From contig OX463838.1 in NCBI GenBank assembly GCA_949825065.1, positions 2,706,251-2,770,250 on the forward strand: 64,000 bases of DNA, written 5' to 3'. Below, piece after piece: positions 42,690 through 52,705 of the stretch. The translations under genes and the position numbers were made by a program. The stretch's first letter is position 1, and each line of letters starts with the position of its first letter. The notes beneath the pieces were generated by a model. That model saw only the letters and a program-made list of their open reading frames with translations, was not told where the DNA came from and made no database searches. The stretch is from Odontocerum albicorne. Its lineage: Eukaryota > Arthropoda > Insecta > Trichoptera > Odontoceridae.

Positions 42690-43060
42690 AGAATGGGTAT
42701 TATGGAAAATCCTGACTGTGAATGTGGGCTGAATGATGAAACTATAGACCATGTATTTTTGGGCTATCCTTTGCGAGACAAATTTGATTTACTAAAAGCC
42801 ATATCTTTACCGCATTCAATAAATTTGGCATTTCTTCTTTCTTCGAGGAACTTTTCCACTTATAGATCGATTGTTAAATTTTTGAAGCTTAATCAGATAG
42901 AAACCATGCCGGCCACGCCCTTACTTCTGGCTTCCGTCGTCGTCGTTGGACTTCGTAGTCGAGGATCCCCCACCATTCCATCGTCAATACAGTTGGAAAG
43001 CGAAGCAGTGCCGTGGAGTTTTCTTCTTTTTTTCTCTTCTTTTAAGTAAGTAAGTCGTTG
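42690..43060 (+). pseudogene. LINE-H C-terminal domain
   Basis: The frame at 42693-43049 begins MENPDCECGLNDETIDHVFL then GYPLRDKFDLL. The C-x-C-G...T.DH..F.CP pattern is the C-terminal Cys/His motif of non-LTR retrotransposons such as I- and R1-type elements; the Cys in the last position is Tyr here. After residue ~75 the frame turns into low-complexity sequence (ASVVVVGLRSRG) shared with 16457-16545, which I take as 3' UTR. Upstream coding was lost at the MITE boundary. Confidence 0.65.
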
Positions 43061-43104
43061 CACACCAGAAAAGTTACCGACCACATCGCCATACTGGATC
43101 CAAT

Positions 43105-43335
43105 TTTTTTAATTTGAAATAATAGATATGACCGAAGTCATAGGTATCCTTATACCCCCGAATACTAGGCGAAAAAAATGCCTGCGTCATTCGAGGGAAG
43201 TAGCACAGCGTGGGGCTTGAACCAGAGACCTGCCGCACGGAAGTCCAATGCATTATCGCGCGGCCATGCAGCTCAATTTATAAAGTGCCGTTTAGAAAGC
43301 AAACCCTCCTCAAAGGCATTCTAACTCGGGATTAG
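43105..43335 (-). repeat. SINE-2, copy 2
   Basis: Minus strand shows GCATGGCCGCGCGATAATG, GGTCTCTGGTTCAAGCCCC (B box) and CGCTGTGCTACTTCCC. The adjacent 43283-43335 resembles 20575-20640. Confidence 0.65.
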
Positions 43336-43339
43336 ACCC

Positions 43340-43665
43340 ATTAATATTGATTGATTAGAAATATTAAAAAATATATATGAACAAGTTTGGTATAAATATA
43401 GGAAGGTAGTGACTATGGCCGTTACTTCTCCGCATCTGCATACATTCAGAAAACATATTTGGTAAGAAAACCGCAGAAAATATATCAAAGGAAGATGAAC
43501 TGCTATGAGTTCTTTGTAGATCTTCCGATATATGATAGTAACACATTCGGTTTTAGGTGTAGTGTAGTGTACGTGTGAAGAGTTCATATACCATCATTAA
43601 TTTGAGTAAAACTACCCAAAAAGATTGTCTTCAAGTGCTTCCTAAAGCTGCCAACTACCTATAGT
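43340..43665. repeat. Dispersed repeat R1, uninterrupted copy
   Basis: Matches 20182-20365 and 19185-19281 in reverse complement. This copy shows the empty site for the LINE-E insertion. No protein similarity recognised. Confidence 0.5.
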
Positions 43666-43737
43666 TTTTCAACTAGAGCCGACAGAAAACGTGTTGTTTC
43701 GTTATATTCTAAAATGTTAAAAAATGTATATATATTT

Positions 43738-43905
43738 TTTTTTATTTAACACTTTTATTGCAATACAATCTGGCGGGCTCATTGCCAGGCGGCAATCTCT
43801 TCCAACAAACCAGACAAAAGTAAATGAAGCAAGTTACGTGGTCGCATAAATCATTCAAATGACTATCCATCCCCACGAAATCCATAAACATATATGTATA
43901 TCGCG
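43738..43905 (-). repeat. LINE-B 3' UTR fragment
   Basis: Sequence is nearly identical to 3142-3310 (CACTTTTATTGCAATACAAT, GGCGGCAATCTCTTCC, GTTACGTGGTCGCATAAATC). It breaks off at about 43895 after ATAAACATATATG. Confidence 0.8.
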
Positions 43906-44224
43906 CCTTTATCAAATTTCTTTCAAAAGTAGGGAAAAGCCGGTCAAAAATTGAACGACGTTTAGATATTATGTACGGCATACTTTTCCATCATATTCCA
44001 CATTGAAATATTGGAATAAACAGCTCGGGTTAGGCAGAGAATCTATTGATGATGACCCTCGTCAAGTAAGACAAGCAGAAGCATTCACCCTCAGCAACAT
44101 CAGGATAATATTTTTTCAATGGTATTGAAAAATTAATTCATCAATCTAATATTTTTTTAAATGTTTCATTCTGTCACCTTTTTTACATCCTTGAGTTAAA
44201 AACCTTTTTGAGTTGACTACGTAA

Positions 44225-44345
44225 ATGTCGACCTCCGTGGCCTAGTTAGTAAGACGCGTGTTTTTCAATCTAAGGGTTACGGGTTCGATTCTGGTTCTGA
44301 CCTAATTTATTTTAATTCTTCTGACAAAAGCTGTGGAATAGTAAC
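44225..44345 (+). repeat. SINE-1 head, plus strand
   Basis: ACCTCCGTGGCCTAGTTAG (A box) and GGGTTCGATTCTGGTTCTG (B box) at normal spacing. The body is short and the LINE-like tail is missing. Confidence 0.65.
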
Positions 44346-44526
44346 ATTCGGAAATATTATATCTGAAAATAAAAGAAATCCACTTAACCTATAGTGATGC
44401 GAATATGTAACTACAACATATTGGAAGATCTATATACAACAGTTTTCTAGTTTGTCGTGTCATTTTTAAGTTTTTTAGTTTGTCACGGTAGATTTTTTGT
44501 GCTTTTCTTAGCATATTTTTTTTATA

Positions 44527-44790
44527 TTGAGTGTTAACATAAGTTGTGTTCGTTTTTTTCAACTTAAAAATGAGCACCAAAAGTAAAACAAAATGGTAAA
44601 GGTTATATGTCATTCGAAAGAAAATTTTCCGCTCTACCAGACATTGTGTATGCTTTGATATATTATTTTATTTGATTACAAGCCTTCAAAATGGAATGTC
44701 AAGTAGACGAAAGTGAGCATTTTTGACACGTTCTGTTCGCGTTCAATCGAGGGAATAAAGCTGCCAAAGCTGCTTGAAATTTGGAGGGAA
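44527..44790 (+). mobile_element. Mariner-B 5' end fragment
   Basis: Starts TTGAGTGTTAACATAAG after TA (44525-44526). Contains the transposase start MECQVDESEHF at 44691 with a stop soon after, then NRGNKAAKAA. Breaks off at ~44785. Confidence 0.75.
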
Positions 44791-45053
44791 GTGTCAAAAA
44801 GAATTCCAATCGGGTGACTGACAGTGCCACACGGTGGCTGGTCCTAAAACTTTTTGATCAAGGTAGTATATTTCTTTAATTGTCAGATTTTTGGGCGTTT
44901 GGGTATTTTCAAAGTTGTGCACAATATTCCATTATATGTTTGGACTATTTCTTAATTGGTTTTAATTGATCTTACGACAATTAAACGTGTGTATTTTGTA
45001 CCGTACAGCAAAATAAGCTGGACATAGGCGCAAAACAGCTTGATCCTTTAACG

Positions 45054-45498
45054 CAGGGGTCGGCAGACTTTCTAGTGAGACGAGTCAAATATTAAATAAA
45101 CAGAATCTCAAATTTTTCATAGAGCCGCAACATTAATTTTCACTGTAGCTATACACATTTTAATGATGAAAAAAAAAACGAAATAAAATCAAGATTTTTA
45201 TTTAAAACTAAAATTCACAATAGAGTCGTAGGGTAGATAGAAGAATAAAATATTACATATGGGAGTTACACGTATAAACTTCAGTAGCTAAGAGCACTAC
45301 CTATAAAATAAGAAAACCTATATAATTAAACACTAATAAAACATAATAATAATATTGTGCCGCTTGTGTTCGTTCATCGGCCGTGTTCATCCTCTTCTGG
45401 TGAGGCTGCGGAGTGGAGGGGAAGCTGGAGTTGAAGAGTCGCACATGCCTATGGAAAGAGCCGCATGCGGCTCGCGAGCCGCGGTCTGCCGAACCCTG
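45054..45498 (-). mobile_element. hAT MITE with perfect 8-bp duplication
   Basis: CTTTAACG occurs at 45046-45053 and 45499-45506. Ends CAGGGGTCGGCAGACTTTC and GCGGTCTGCCGAACCCTG are inverted repeats; the right side has GAGCCGCATGCGGCTC. It is the internally deleted relative, in opposite orientation, of 28100-28815. Confidence 0.9.
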
Positions 45499-45869
45499 CT
45501 TTAACGCATACAGTCATTTTTTAAAGGTACCGCTGTCAATATATATAGTTTATTCCCGAGACCTCCATTTCCAGTAATCGTGTTACATAAATATTTTAAT
45601 TTATCAAGTGTGTTGAAATGGACGCCATTTATACACAAGGGATCTTCTTAGCATGGTTGTAAGTCATTTGTACGTAGGATAAAACGAAGAGCTCTCTGAT
45701 AGAATATCCCTCGTCGAGACTCCTAACTAGATGATATCATACGCTTATTTAAGGTTATATTAAATATAGAAATTCAAATTCATATATTTTCTATATGAAT
45801 TATATCATATAGAAAATACTAGCATCTGTTTGCATTTGCAACAGATTCCATGACAAAAAGTAAAAAATA

Positions 45870-46692
45870 TAATACATATAATCGAAAAATATAATACATA
45901 TAATCGAAAAATATAATTCATATAATCGAAAAATATAATTCATATAATCGAAAAATATAATACATATAATCGAAAAATATAATTCATATAATCGAAAAAT
46001 ATAATTCATATAATCGAAAAATATAATTAATATAATCGAAAAATATAATTCATATAATCGAAAAATATAATTAATATAATCAAAAAATATAATTCATATA
46101 ATCGAAAAATATAACTCATATAATCAAAAAATATAATTCATATAATCGAAAAATATAATTCATATACTCGTAATCGAAAAATATAATACATATAATCGAT
46201 AAATATAATTCATATAATCGAAAAATATAATTCATATAATCGAAAAATATAATTAATATAATCAAAAAATATAATTCATATAATCGAAAAATATAATTCA
46301 TATAATCGAAAAATATAATACATATAATCGAAAAATATAATACATATAATCGAAAAATATAATTCATATAATCGATAAATATAATTAATATAATCAAAAA
46401 ATATAATACATATAATCGAAAAATATAATTCATATAATCGAAAAATATAATTCATATAATCAAAAAATATAATACATATAATCGAAAAATATAATACATA
46501 TAATCGAAAAATATAATTCATATAATCAAAAAATATAATTCATATAATCGAAAAATATAATTCATATAATCAAATATATAATTCATATAATCGAAAAATA
46601 TAATTCATATAATCGAAAAATATAATTCATATACTCGTAATCGAAAAATATAATACATATAATCAATAAATATAATACATATAATCGAAAAA
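45870..46692. repeat. 22-bp satellite array, about 37 copies
   Basis: Unit AAAAATATAATTCATATAATCG with ACAT/TAAT and ATCA/ATCG variants. A longer variant CATATACTCGTAATCG occurs twice (46160 and 46632), suggesting that a ~470-bp block was duplicated. Confidence 0.95.
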
Positions 46693-46837
46693 GTGTGATG
46701 ATATAAAAAAAATTTATGAAATAATCATTTTGTTACAACGTAGGTTCAAATTATTTAAATTTAAATCTGATTATATCGGTATATATAAAAAAATATCCAC
46801 TGTAATTTGTTTTATCAAACACTGTTTATTCCACTTT

Positions 46838-46905
46838 TTTGAAACGGTATAGCCCTACCGGTTTCAAGGCTTTCACTTCATCATCAGGGGAGCACAAACA
46901 AGATT
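46838..46905 (-). ncRNA. Hammerhead ribozyme motif, minus strand
   Basis: CTGATGA (46881-46887), GAAAC, stem III CGGTA with TACCG and GTT. Core intact. Confidence 0.65.
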
Positions 46906-47210
46906 GAATTCTGTTCGAACTGGTACCGAGATACACTCTTCTAACGGTAGACATTCGGGTTGGGGACTGGGGACTGAGGGAGGCATGTGACGACCTCGGC
47001 GAGCAGCGGAGAGATTCTTGGTATATATGTGTATGCCAGATGTTCACCTCGATTTACTGACTTAGATATTTCTAGGGCCTCTAATTTGTCCAATGTATTT
47101 CCGTTACTACTGATATGTAATAATCTGGCATCATCATTAGAAAATGTATGGTTTTCACGGTGATAATGATTAGCTATTTCAGAATAAATAAGAGAATTTG
47201 TTAAGGCGGT
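46905..47210 (-). pseudogene. Penelope-like GIY-YIG C-terminal fragment
   Basis: Minus strand reads NSLIYSEIANHYHRENHTFS, NDDARLLHISSNGNTLDKLE and ALEISKSVNRGEHLAYTYIP. Cys of NHCH is Tyr. The GIY and YIG boxes are missing. Confidence 0.7.
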
Positions 47211-47377
47211 TAATAATATATAAAAAATATCCCTTAACATTATATAATCCATCCACCCTGGCGTGCTGATTTAACGTACCAATCCTCTTGTAACTTTTAT
47301 CGCTTTGTCATTGTGACTTTCATCTAAGTTTGAAGGTCAAGACTGTATTTTAACTGAAGTGCAACAGCTTGCAAATA

Positions 47378-48269
47378 TCGGGTTGATGCAAAAGTTATGA
47401 CCGTTTTTTACATATACAATTAAACTTTTTTTTTTAGATTTGTATTATTTATTTAATCAATTATATAATTTCAACCAGTTCTTATAACCTTCTTCCATCT
47501 TTCTATCAACTTATTAATACCATTAGTGTAAAATTCCGTGGATTTTGATGCGAAAAATGTAGTAAGGGATGTTTTTACCTGCTCTATTGTATCAAATTTT
47601 TTATCATTTAAAAAAAATTGCAGTGATTGGAATAAATGAAAATCGGAAGGAGCAAGATCTGGAGAATACGGTGGATGCTTGATAACATCTCAATTCAACT
47701 CATTTAGCTTGTGTTGGGTCATTATAGCCAAATGTGGTCGCGCGTTGTCGTGACAAAACACTACCCCTTTTCTGTTTACCAATTCTGGTCTATCCTTTTG
47801 AAGGGCGATGTTCAATTTGGATAATTGTTGACAATATCGTTCTGTTGTAAATGTTTGATTGCGTTTCAAGAGTTAAAAATACATAATAGTGAAAAATTTG
47901 TGAAAAACAATTAGTGAAATATCCCCAGATCGGAATTTTGTAAACCATCTTTGTACCTGCCGAACTTTGATGACATCTGCTCCATACACTTTGCAAATGT
48001 TTTTGGTTGCCAGACTCGCGGTATTGTCTTTACGGAATTCATAAAGTAAACAATGACGTAAATGCACTTTATCGACCGACATTTTGACAAAATATTATAC
48101 AAGGGATCTTCACTGTACTCTGGCCAGACCAAAACTGAATAGAAAGTAGAGGGAAAGCATCCTTTATACAATGGCATCATTTAAAAGAAGATACTATTCA
48201 TCATTTCTTACCTAGGAATTTTTTTACCTGGGATCATGAAAAACGGTCATTACTTTTGCATCAACCCAA
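47378..48269 (-). mobile_element. Mariner-C, internally deleted
   Basis: TA at 47376-47377 and 48270-48271 flank inverted ends TCGGGTTGATGCAAAAG and CTTTTGCATCAACCCAA (with TGACCGTTTTT inside). 892 bp, about two thirds of a complete mariner. The TGCAAAAGT end resembles cecropia/mellifera-type mariners. Confidence 0.85.
47420..48082 (-). pseudogene. Mariner-C transposase remnant
   Basis: The N-terminus (48082-47920) reads KVHLRHCLLYEFRKDNTASL, ATKNICKVYGADVIKVRQVQ and RWFTKFRSGD, the helix-turn-helix region. A deletion at ~47850-47920 removes the first catalytic Asp. The C-terminal half reads FCHDNARPHLAIMTQHKLN (second Asp), KHPPYSPDLAPSDFHLFQSL (third Asp), FTNGINKLIERWKKV in pieces. A stop follows ELN. 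It is a clear decayed mariner transposase. Confidence 0.8.
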
Positions 48270-48289
48270 TAATAAACCACTAAGAGCCC

Positions 48290-48352
48290 AGGTGTCGTCC
48301 ATTTTGGGATGACTAACAAAGTATTGTTAGTCATCCCATAATGGACGACACA
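48290..48352. other. Near-perfect 28-bp hairpin
   Basis: GTGTCGTCCATTTTGGGATG continues to ACTAACAA; its complement follows at once, TTGTTAGTCATCCCATAATGG to ACGACAC, with a 5-7-nt loop. It lies just 3' (minus sense) of LINE-G coding, so may be its 3' UTR hairpin or a foldback. Confidence 0.7.
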
Positions 48353-48577
48353 AAGAATTATCTTTACTGCGAGTGATTGGCGATCGACTCTCATCCATCC
48401 TGTCATGTAGTTCATGACTAAGTACCATACCTCCCATGATAGCCCTTGATGACTCTTCTCCATTCATCACTGTACTCCGCAGTTCGAAGAGCAATTGACG
48501 AGGGTAGTCGTTGCATGGGATCCTTTCCTCTTGTGCGTCATCCTTTCACTCTTCCAGTGACTACAAGCCTTTCCTAA

Positions 48578-49078
48578 GGCCGTGGCCACACAGGAAGGAG
48601 CCTCGCTTGATGCTTAGAGCTATGTTGCAAGTTAGGCGACATATCCTAGCAAACCAACACCCGGCATACTATCGCAGTGGCCACACAGCACGCTTCGCGC
48701 CACGTTACATGACGATTACTCATCGAGTGAATCTCCTAGCGAACAGACGTGTTGGTTAATTTACAAGATGGCGGAAGTTTTAATGACAGCTGTGTATAAA
48801 AGGGAGCCTTTGTGGAACCCATCGAGCAAATTATACAAAAATATACCTATAATAAAATCACTTTGGAATGAAATTGCACAGAAAGTAAATAAAGATGGTA
48901 AGTTATAATGAAATTGGTTAGTTTTGAGAGTGGCATCGCGTGTTGACTCAACCGCTCCCGACTGTCAAATTAATTTGTGCGTAGCACTTTGGTGTGGTCA
49001 TGCATGAAGTCACCTAGTATATGAGTCACGTAAAATCTAGCTTAGCGCCTAACGATGCATTTTGGTGTGGCCTTGGCC
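48578..49078 (+). mobile_element. Harbinger-like element carrying a MADF exon
   Basis: TAA lies on both sides (48575-48577, 49079-49081), a 3-bp duplication of the PIF/Harbinger type. Ends GGCCGTGGCCACACAGG and GGTGTGGCCTTGGCC are imperfect inverted repeats. It interrupts LINE-G. GC and CpG are raised. No DDE transposase is present, so this 501-bp copy is non-autonomous. Confidence 0.7.
48768..48897 (+). CDS. MADF-domain first exon within the Harbinger-like element
   Basis: ATG at 48768 opens a 43-codon frame: MAEVLMTAVYKREPLWNPSS, KLYKNIPIIKSLWNEIAQKV, NKDG. The pattern (V...PLW.P....Y.N......LW.EIA..V) is the first half of a MADF/Myb-like trihelix domain, known in host transcription factors and in the DNA-binding second protein of PIF/Harbinger elements. 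It ends exactly at G|GTAAGT (48898-48903), a strong splice donor. ACAAGATGG gives a fair start context. No downstream exon is visible before the element end at 49078, so the protein is truncated. The frame has no lesions. Confidence 0.65.
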
Positions 49079-49269
49079 TAACAGTATCCTCGGCTACGAA
49101 CTAAATACCAAAATAATCGGAAGGCTCGTCGACAATATGTCGATGACTCTCGGTTCTTCGAGATTGAATGTATAAGTTAGTCTTGCCATCCATAAAATTC
49201 GTAACAACTTTCTCCAGCACCAAATTTCAAATGCAACAATTCTACGTCTTTCGCTAACATTATAGTATA

Positions 49270-49990
49270 TTATAAAGAGTCTTTCAAATTTAGCGTTTTT
49301 TTTTTATTCCAATTTTTTTTAATTCTCAAATAAAACACATAATTTGCTTTGATTTCAAAACACTTTTTATTGGTCATTGAAGTATAATGTATGACATTTA
49401 AACACAAAAAAAACAATATCCGCCAAATGTCCACCTCTTGCAGCTCCACAGATGTCCACACTTTTGTCAAAATTTTCGATGACATTTTGACATTATAGCG
49501 ATTCTAACTCACCAATAACGCGAATAATTTCGTCCTTCAGTTCAGACATTGATTGGGGGTCATTCTTATAGATCTGGCTTTTCACGTAACCCCAGATAAA
49601 ATAGTCCAACGGTGTCAGATCGTATGATCTTGACATCACCGTTTCCGGAGATAACAATATATAAAATAATTCAACAATTTGAACGCGTTGTTGTATTGTA
49701 TACGATTCCATTTTTATAAATGAATGGTTGAATTAAATAGGCACTAAGTACCAAATAAAAAACAAAAAAAACTAAGTATGCAGTTTCATTATATATGACA
49801 TATAGAACGAAACTGCATACTTAGTTTTTTTTGTATATTTTTGGTACTTAGTGCCTATTTTAATTCAACCATTCAAATGTTATATACTACACTTATCAAA
49901 TATTACAAGACCCAGGCAAGTTCGCGACGCCATCTGTGTTTTATCCAAGAATTTAAAAAATGCTTAATTTGAAAGACCCTTTAGTACGAG
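49270..49990 (-). mobile_element. Tc1-like element T, copy 2
   Basis: Ends AGTCTTTCAAATTTAGCG and its complement TGCTTAATTTGAAAGACCC frame the element. Minus-strand coding (49495-49645) reads SYDLTPLDYFIWGYVKSQIY, KNDPQSMSELKDEIIRVIGE, the DDE C-terminus also seen at 25340 and 58664. The foldback MITE at 49727-49877 is inserted near its 5' side. Confidence 0.75.
49727..49877. mobile_element. Foldback MITE (TGAATGGTTGAATT family), copy 2
   Basis: ATGAATGGTTGAATTAAAT and ATTTTAATTCAACCATTCA form the ends; GCAGTTTCATTATATATG and its complement the middle. Interrupts element T between TTTTTATAA and ATGTTATATAC. Confidence 0.85.
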
Positions 49991-50282
49991 ATTCATTTTG
50001 ACCTTAGATTACTTCCATCTATCCTATGATAAACACCGCTTGATCTTGTATTGATTTATTGTAAACAATTCAGTGAGTATACAATATTGATGGCTTCAAC
50101 CCTCCAAATCTGATGTCAGAGGTATCAAAATTCCAAGAAAATCAGCAGTTTCCATCTGCTATAGTATTTCATGTGGCAGATATTTATACTATTATTGAGA
50201 ATTAAATTAATGGATAGAGAGGCAGAGGTTAACTAAAAAAATTATTTAGAATTTGTAAGACGAGATGTATGGATTCAGAAAG

Positions 50283-50510
50283 GCAAAGGCTGTGACTACC
50301 TACGTGACTTAGTAAGTAAGACATCTGCCTTTCAGCCCAGAGGTCACGAAATCGATTCCCGTTGGATACCATGATTGTTTAGAAAGGGATTCGAATCTGG
50401 TTTTCACTTAAGGCCATATTTCAGATCTTTCTGGTTGGTTGGAAGAGAATGATATTATCAGGTTGTATTGGATACAAAGAAAGTTTAATACAATAGAATA
50501 AAATACGAAG
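50283..50510 (+). repeat. SINE-1, full layout
   Basis: Head ACCTACGTGACTTAGTAAG (A box) and CGAAATCGATTCCCGTTGG (B box), body TTTTCACTTAAGGCC, tail CTGGTTGGTTGGAAGAGAA and AGGTTGTATTGGATAC. The tail again resembles the LINE-B 3' UTR. Confidence 0.7.
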
Positions 50511-50635
50511 ACAGAAAGGCATGGATGTATGTCATCTTTGCCTATCCCAAAAAGAGGTCATAGCGTGATGGTATAAATTTTTATTCAGTCAATTAGCTAA
50601 TTAACTAATGTATTTTATTGTAGATAAAACATAAA

Positions 50636-50706
50636 TAGGTCAGGGTTCGAACCTGGGATGCTCACTTGTTTATCGTTAATGCTAACCGTTAAACCACAAC
50701 GCTGAC
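50636..50706 (-). repeat. tRNA-like sequence, SINE head or tRNA pseudogene
   Basis: Minus strand: TGTGGTTTAACGGTTAGCA resembles an A box and CAGGTTCGAACCCTGACC is a perfect B box. The acceptor stem and anticodon arm do not fold properly, so it is not a tRNA gene. Different from SINE-1 and SINE-2. Confidence 0.5.
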
Positions 50707-50709
50707 AAC

Positions 50710-51463
50710 TTAACATCTTGCAATTGAAAAATGTAATAAATCTTGCACAATAATTGTGCAAAATACTTGTCACGATATATGTAAGTGACATGATAAAGCA
50801 ACAAGTTGTAATAAGTTATGGACTTAACAAAAACGAGGAAAAGAATTATAATAATATTCAGTAACGTGCAAAACATAATTAATTCATTTAATAGTAATAC
50901 TCACAGATGCAAATTTCTTCAAAGAAGTTCTTGACGCAATAAAATGTAAAACAAAAAAAAACAACTTAAACTCAAAACTTCAAATAAACAAATAACCCTT
51001 TTTTGTTCAGTTCACTTAATACTTTTTTTTAATAAAAAGCAATCAAACGACACAACACTAGAAAAACAAAACTGACACATTAAGAATTAAAACCAAATAA
51101 AAATCATGCATATTAATTACATTTTTTTTATACTAACACAATAAAAAAAAGTGAATTCGAAAAAAAACTGAAATTTACAGTAAACAAAACAGGTGTATTC
51201 AAGAAATTTTGTATTTTATGAATTTCAGGCAGAAAAATAAAAACACACAGAAACAAAACAACCAAAATACTCGTGTATCGCGACAATGCGATATGAAAAA
51301 AAAAACTTTAATGAAAAAAAACAAACAAAACACACAAACCGAATGTGAAACAAAGTCGAATTTTATGAATTTCAGAACGTCTGAAATTTTGTAATAATTC
51401 GATTTGTAAACAAACTTAGTATTTTTGCGATGTAACAATAATAAGACCGTTTTGCAACGAAAC
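50710..51463. other. Unassigned A-rich stretch
   Basis: Long A-runs and a short duplicate (TTTTATGAATTTCAG at 51216 and 51360). No gene. Confidence 0.4.
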
Positions 51464-51660
51464 AATTGTTACGTATCGTGAATTCGCGACAAGAGGCCTG
51501 CGAAACCGCGCGACGCGTCTTTGCCCCCAAGAAGTTTTGGCTTGACTGGTCGGCACTCCGAAGGCATAACACAATCGCGGATTGCGCCGAACTAAATCAG
51601 CTGCGAGCCAGTGTATAGAGAATTCTGTAACGAACGGCGCGGACGTTTAGCAGGTAATCA
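51464..51660 (+). other. LTR-like GC-rich segment
   Basis: Begins TTGTTACGTATCGTGAATTC and is GC-rich within AT-rich DNA (GCGCGACGCGTCTTTGCCCC). Start and composition resemble Ty3/gypsy LTRs in insects, but no partner LTR, primer site or duplication is seen. Confidence 0.3.
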
Positions 51661-51832
51661 CTTTGGATAGGCGCTTTTACTGATGTTGTTTCGCCGTTCT
51701 AATGTGATAACGTGCTAAAAATCACGTTAAATATTTATATATTTACTTGTCAGCGCTCATTTTGCCTTGGTGCCGTAAATTAAATTATTAAACCTTTTAA
51801 TTTTTCAAAAATCAAGTAAATATTACATTATA

Positions 51833-52303
51833 TTAGGTGTCAACATAAATTGTGTGCGTTTTTTTTTTCCAAATTTAAAAATGAGCACCAAAAGTAAAAC
51901 AAAATGGTAAAGGTTATACGTCATTCGAAAGAAAATGTTCTGCTCTACAAGATATTGTATTTGCTTTTACGTTACAAATATTATTTTATGTGATTACAAG
52001 CCTTCAAAATGGAATGTCAAGTAGACGAAAGTGAGCATTTTCGACACCTCCTTCTGATCGCGTTCAATCAAGGGAATAAAGCTGCCAAAGCTATTCGTGA
52101 TATTTGCGAAGTGTACGGTGAAGATGCTATGAATGAAAGGACAGCTCGTCGATGGTTTTTGCGTTTCAATGACGGTAATTTCGATTTGAAAGACATGGAG
52201 CGTTCCAGACGACCAGTTGACTTCGATGAGGACCGCTTAAACCATATTATTCATGAAGATCCCCTTCGAAAAAAAAACGGACACAACTTATGTTAACACT
52301 CAA
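51833..52303 (+). mobile_element. Mariner-B, internal deletion derivative
   Basis: TA at 51831-51832 and 52304-52305. Ends TTAGGTGTCAACATAAATTG and CTTATGTTAACACTCAA. 471 bp, with both termini and the N-terminal coding third; the catalytic part is deleted. Confidence 0.85.
52009..52296 (+). CDS. Mariner-B transposase N-terminus (truncated, open frame)
   Basis: 95 residues from a likely genuine start: MECQVDESEHFRHLLLIAFN, KAAKAIRDICEVYGEDAMNE, RTARRWFLRFNDGNFDLKDM, ERSRRPVDFDEDRLNHIIHE, then PLRKKNGHNLC read from the 3' terminal repeat. It encodes the first helix-turn-helix DNA-binding domain and the GNFDLKDMERSRRP linker, with no DDD domain. An intact, DNA-binding-only fragment could in principle compete with a full transposase for the ends; this is inference. 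Confidence 0.75.
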   Translation: MECQVDESEHFRHLLLIAFNQGNKAAKAIRDICEVYGEDAMNERTARRWFLRFNDGNFDLKDMERSRRPVDFDEDRLNHIIHEDPLRKKNGHNLC

Positions 52304-52307
52304 TACA

Positions 52308-52565
52308 TTTAACAGAGAATCTATCAAAAGGTCTGAGAACCAGAAGACTTCAGTGGCCTAGTTGGTAAGACACGTGTCTCTCAGCACGGAGGTTGTGGGT
52401 TCGATTTTCGTTGAAACCCGGGTTTTTCAAAAAAGAACTCCTCTTTAACATGTATCAAGTTTGCCACATGACAATTAGTCCACCAGGTTGTACTTTATAC
52501 AACGAAAGTATAATACAATACTATACTACATCCCCCAGTCGAAATACATCCCCACCATAGATAAG
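52308..52565. repeat. LINE-K fragment with SINE-1 inserted
   Basis: AATCTATCAAAAGGTCTGAG (52318) and CATCCCCCAGTCGAAATACA (52532) are parts of LINE-K 3' sequence as at 4020-4085. Between them lies SINE-1 (52346-52530): CAGTGGCCTAGTTGGTAAG, GTGGGTTCGATTTTCG, CCAGGTTGTACTTTATAC. Confidence 0.6.
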
Positions 52566-52705
52566 GGTTCAATACAATTAATAAATAATATATAGTATTT
52601 AACAGAAAAACAATAATAAACTTCCATGTGATAATTAAAAATATAACCAATCAGCAATAAAGAAAGAAGACACAAACTTTACAAATAAAATCAATCAAAT
52701 TATAA

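Larger units (their letters stand above)
46795..47215 (-). mobile_element. Penelope-like element 3' fragment
   Basis: Minus strand carries the GIY-YIG C-terminus and the 3' hammerhead region ending in GTGGAATAAACAGTG...AAATTACAG. Same layout as 1188-1862 but lacking the upstream endonuclease core. Confidence 0.75.
48385..49262 (-). pseudogene. LINE-G C-terminus, split by Harbinger-like element
   Basis: Minus strand 49262-49082 reads RRRIVAFEIWCWRKLLRILW then MARLTYTF, the AFEMW.WRR.LRI.W motif of non-LTR reverse transcriptases. After the insertion (48578-49078) the copy resumes at 48574 with THKRKG and ALRTAEYSDEWRRVIKGYHG. Frameshifts are present. Related to 28990-29270. Confidence 0.65.

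Noticed and set aside
45800..46521. NYIFRLYELYFSII-type frames
   Set aside because: Translation of the 22-bp AT-rich satellite.
50636..50706. tRNA gene
   Set aside because: A and B boxes are present, but cloverleaf stems do not form; it looks like a SINE head or tRNA pseudogene.
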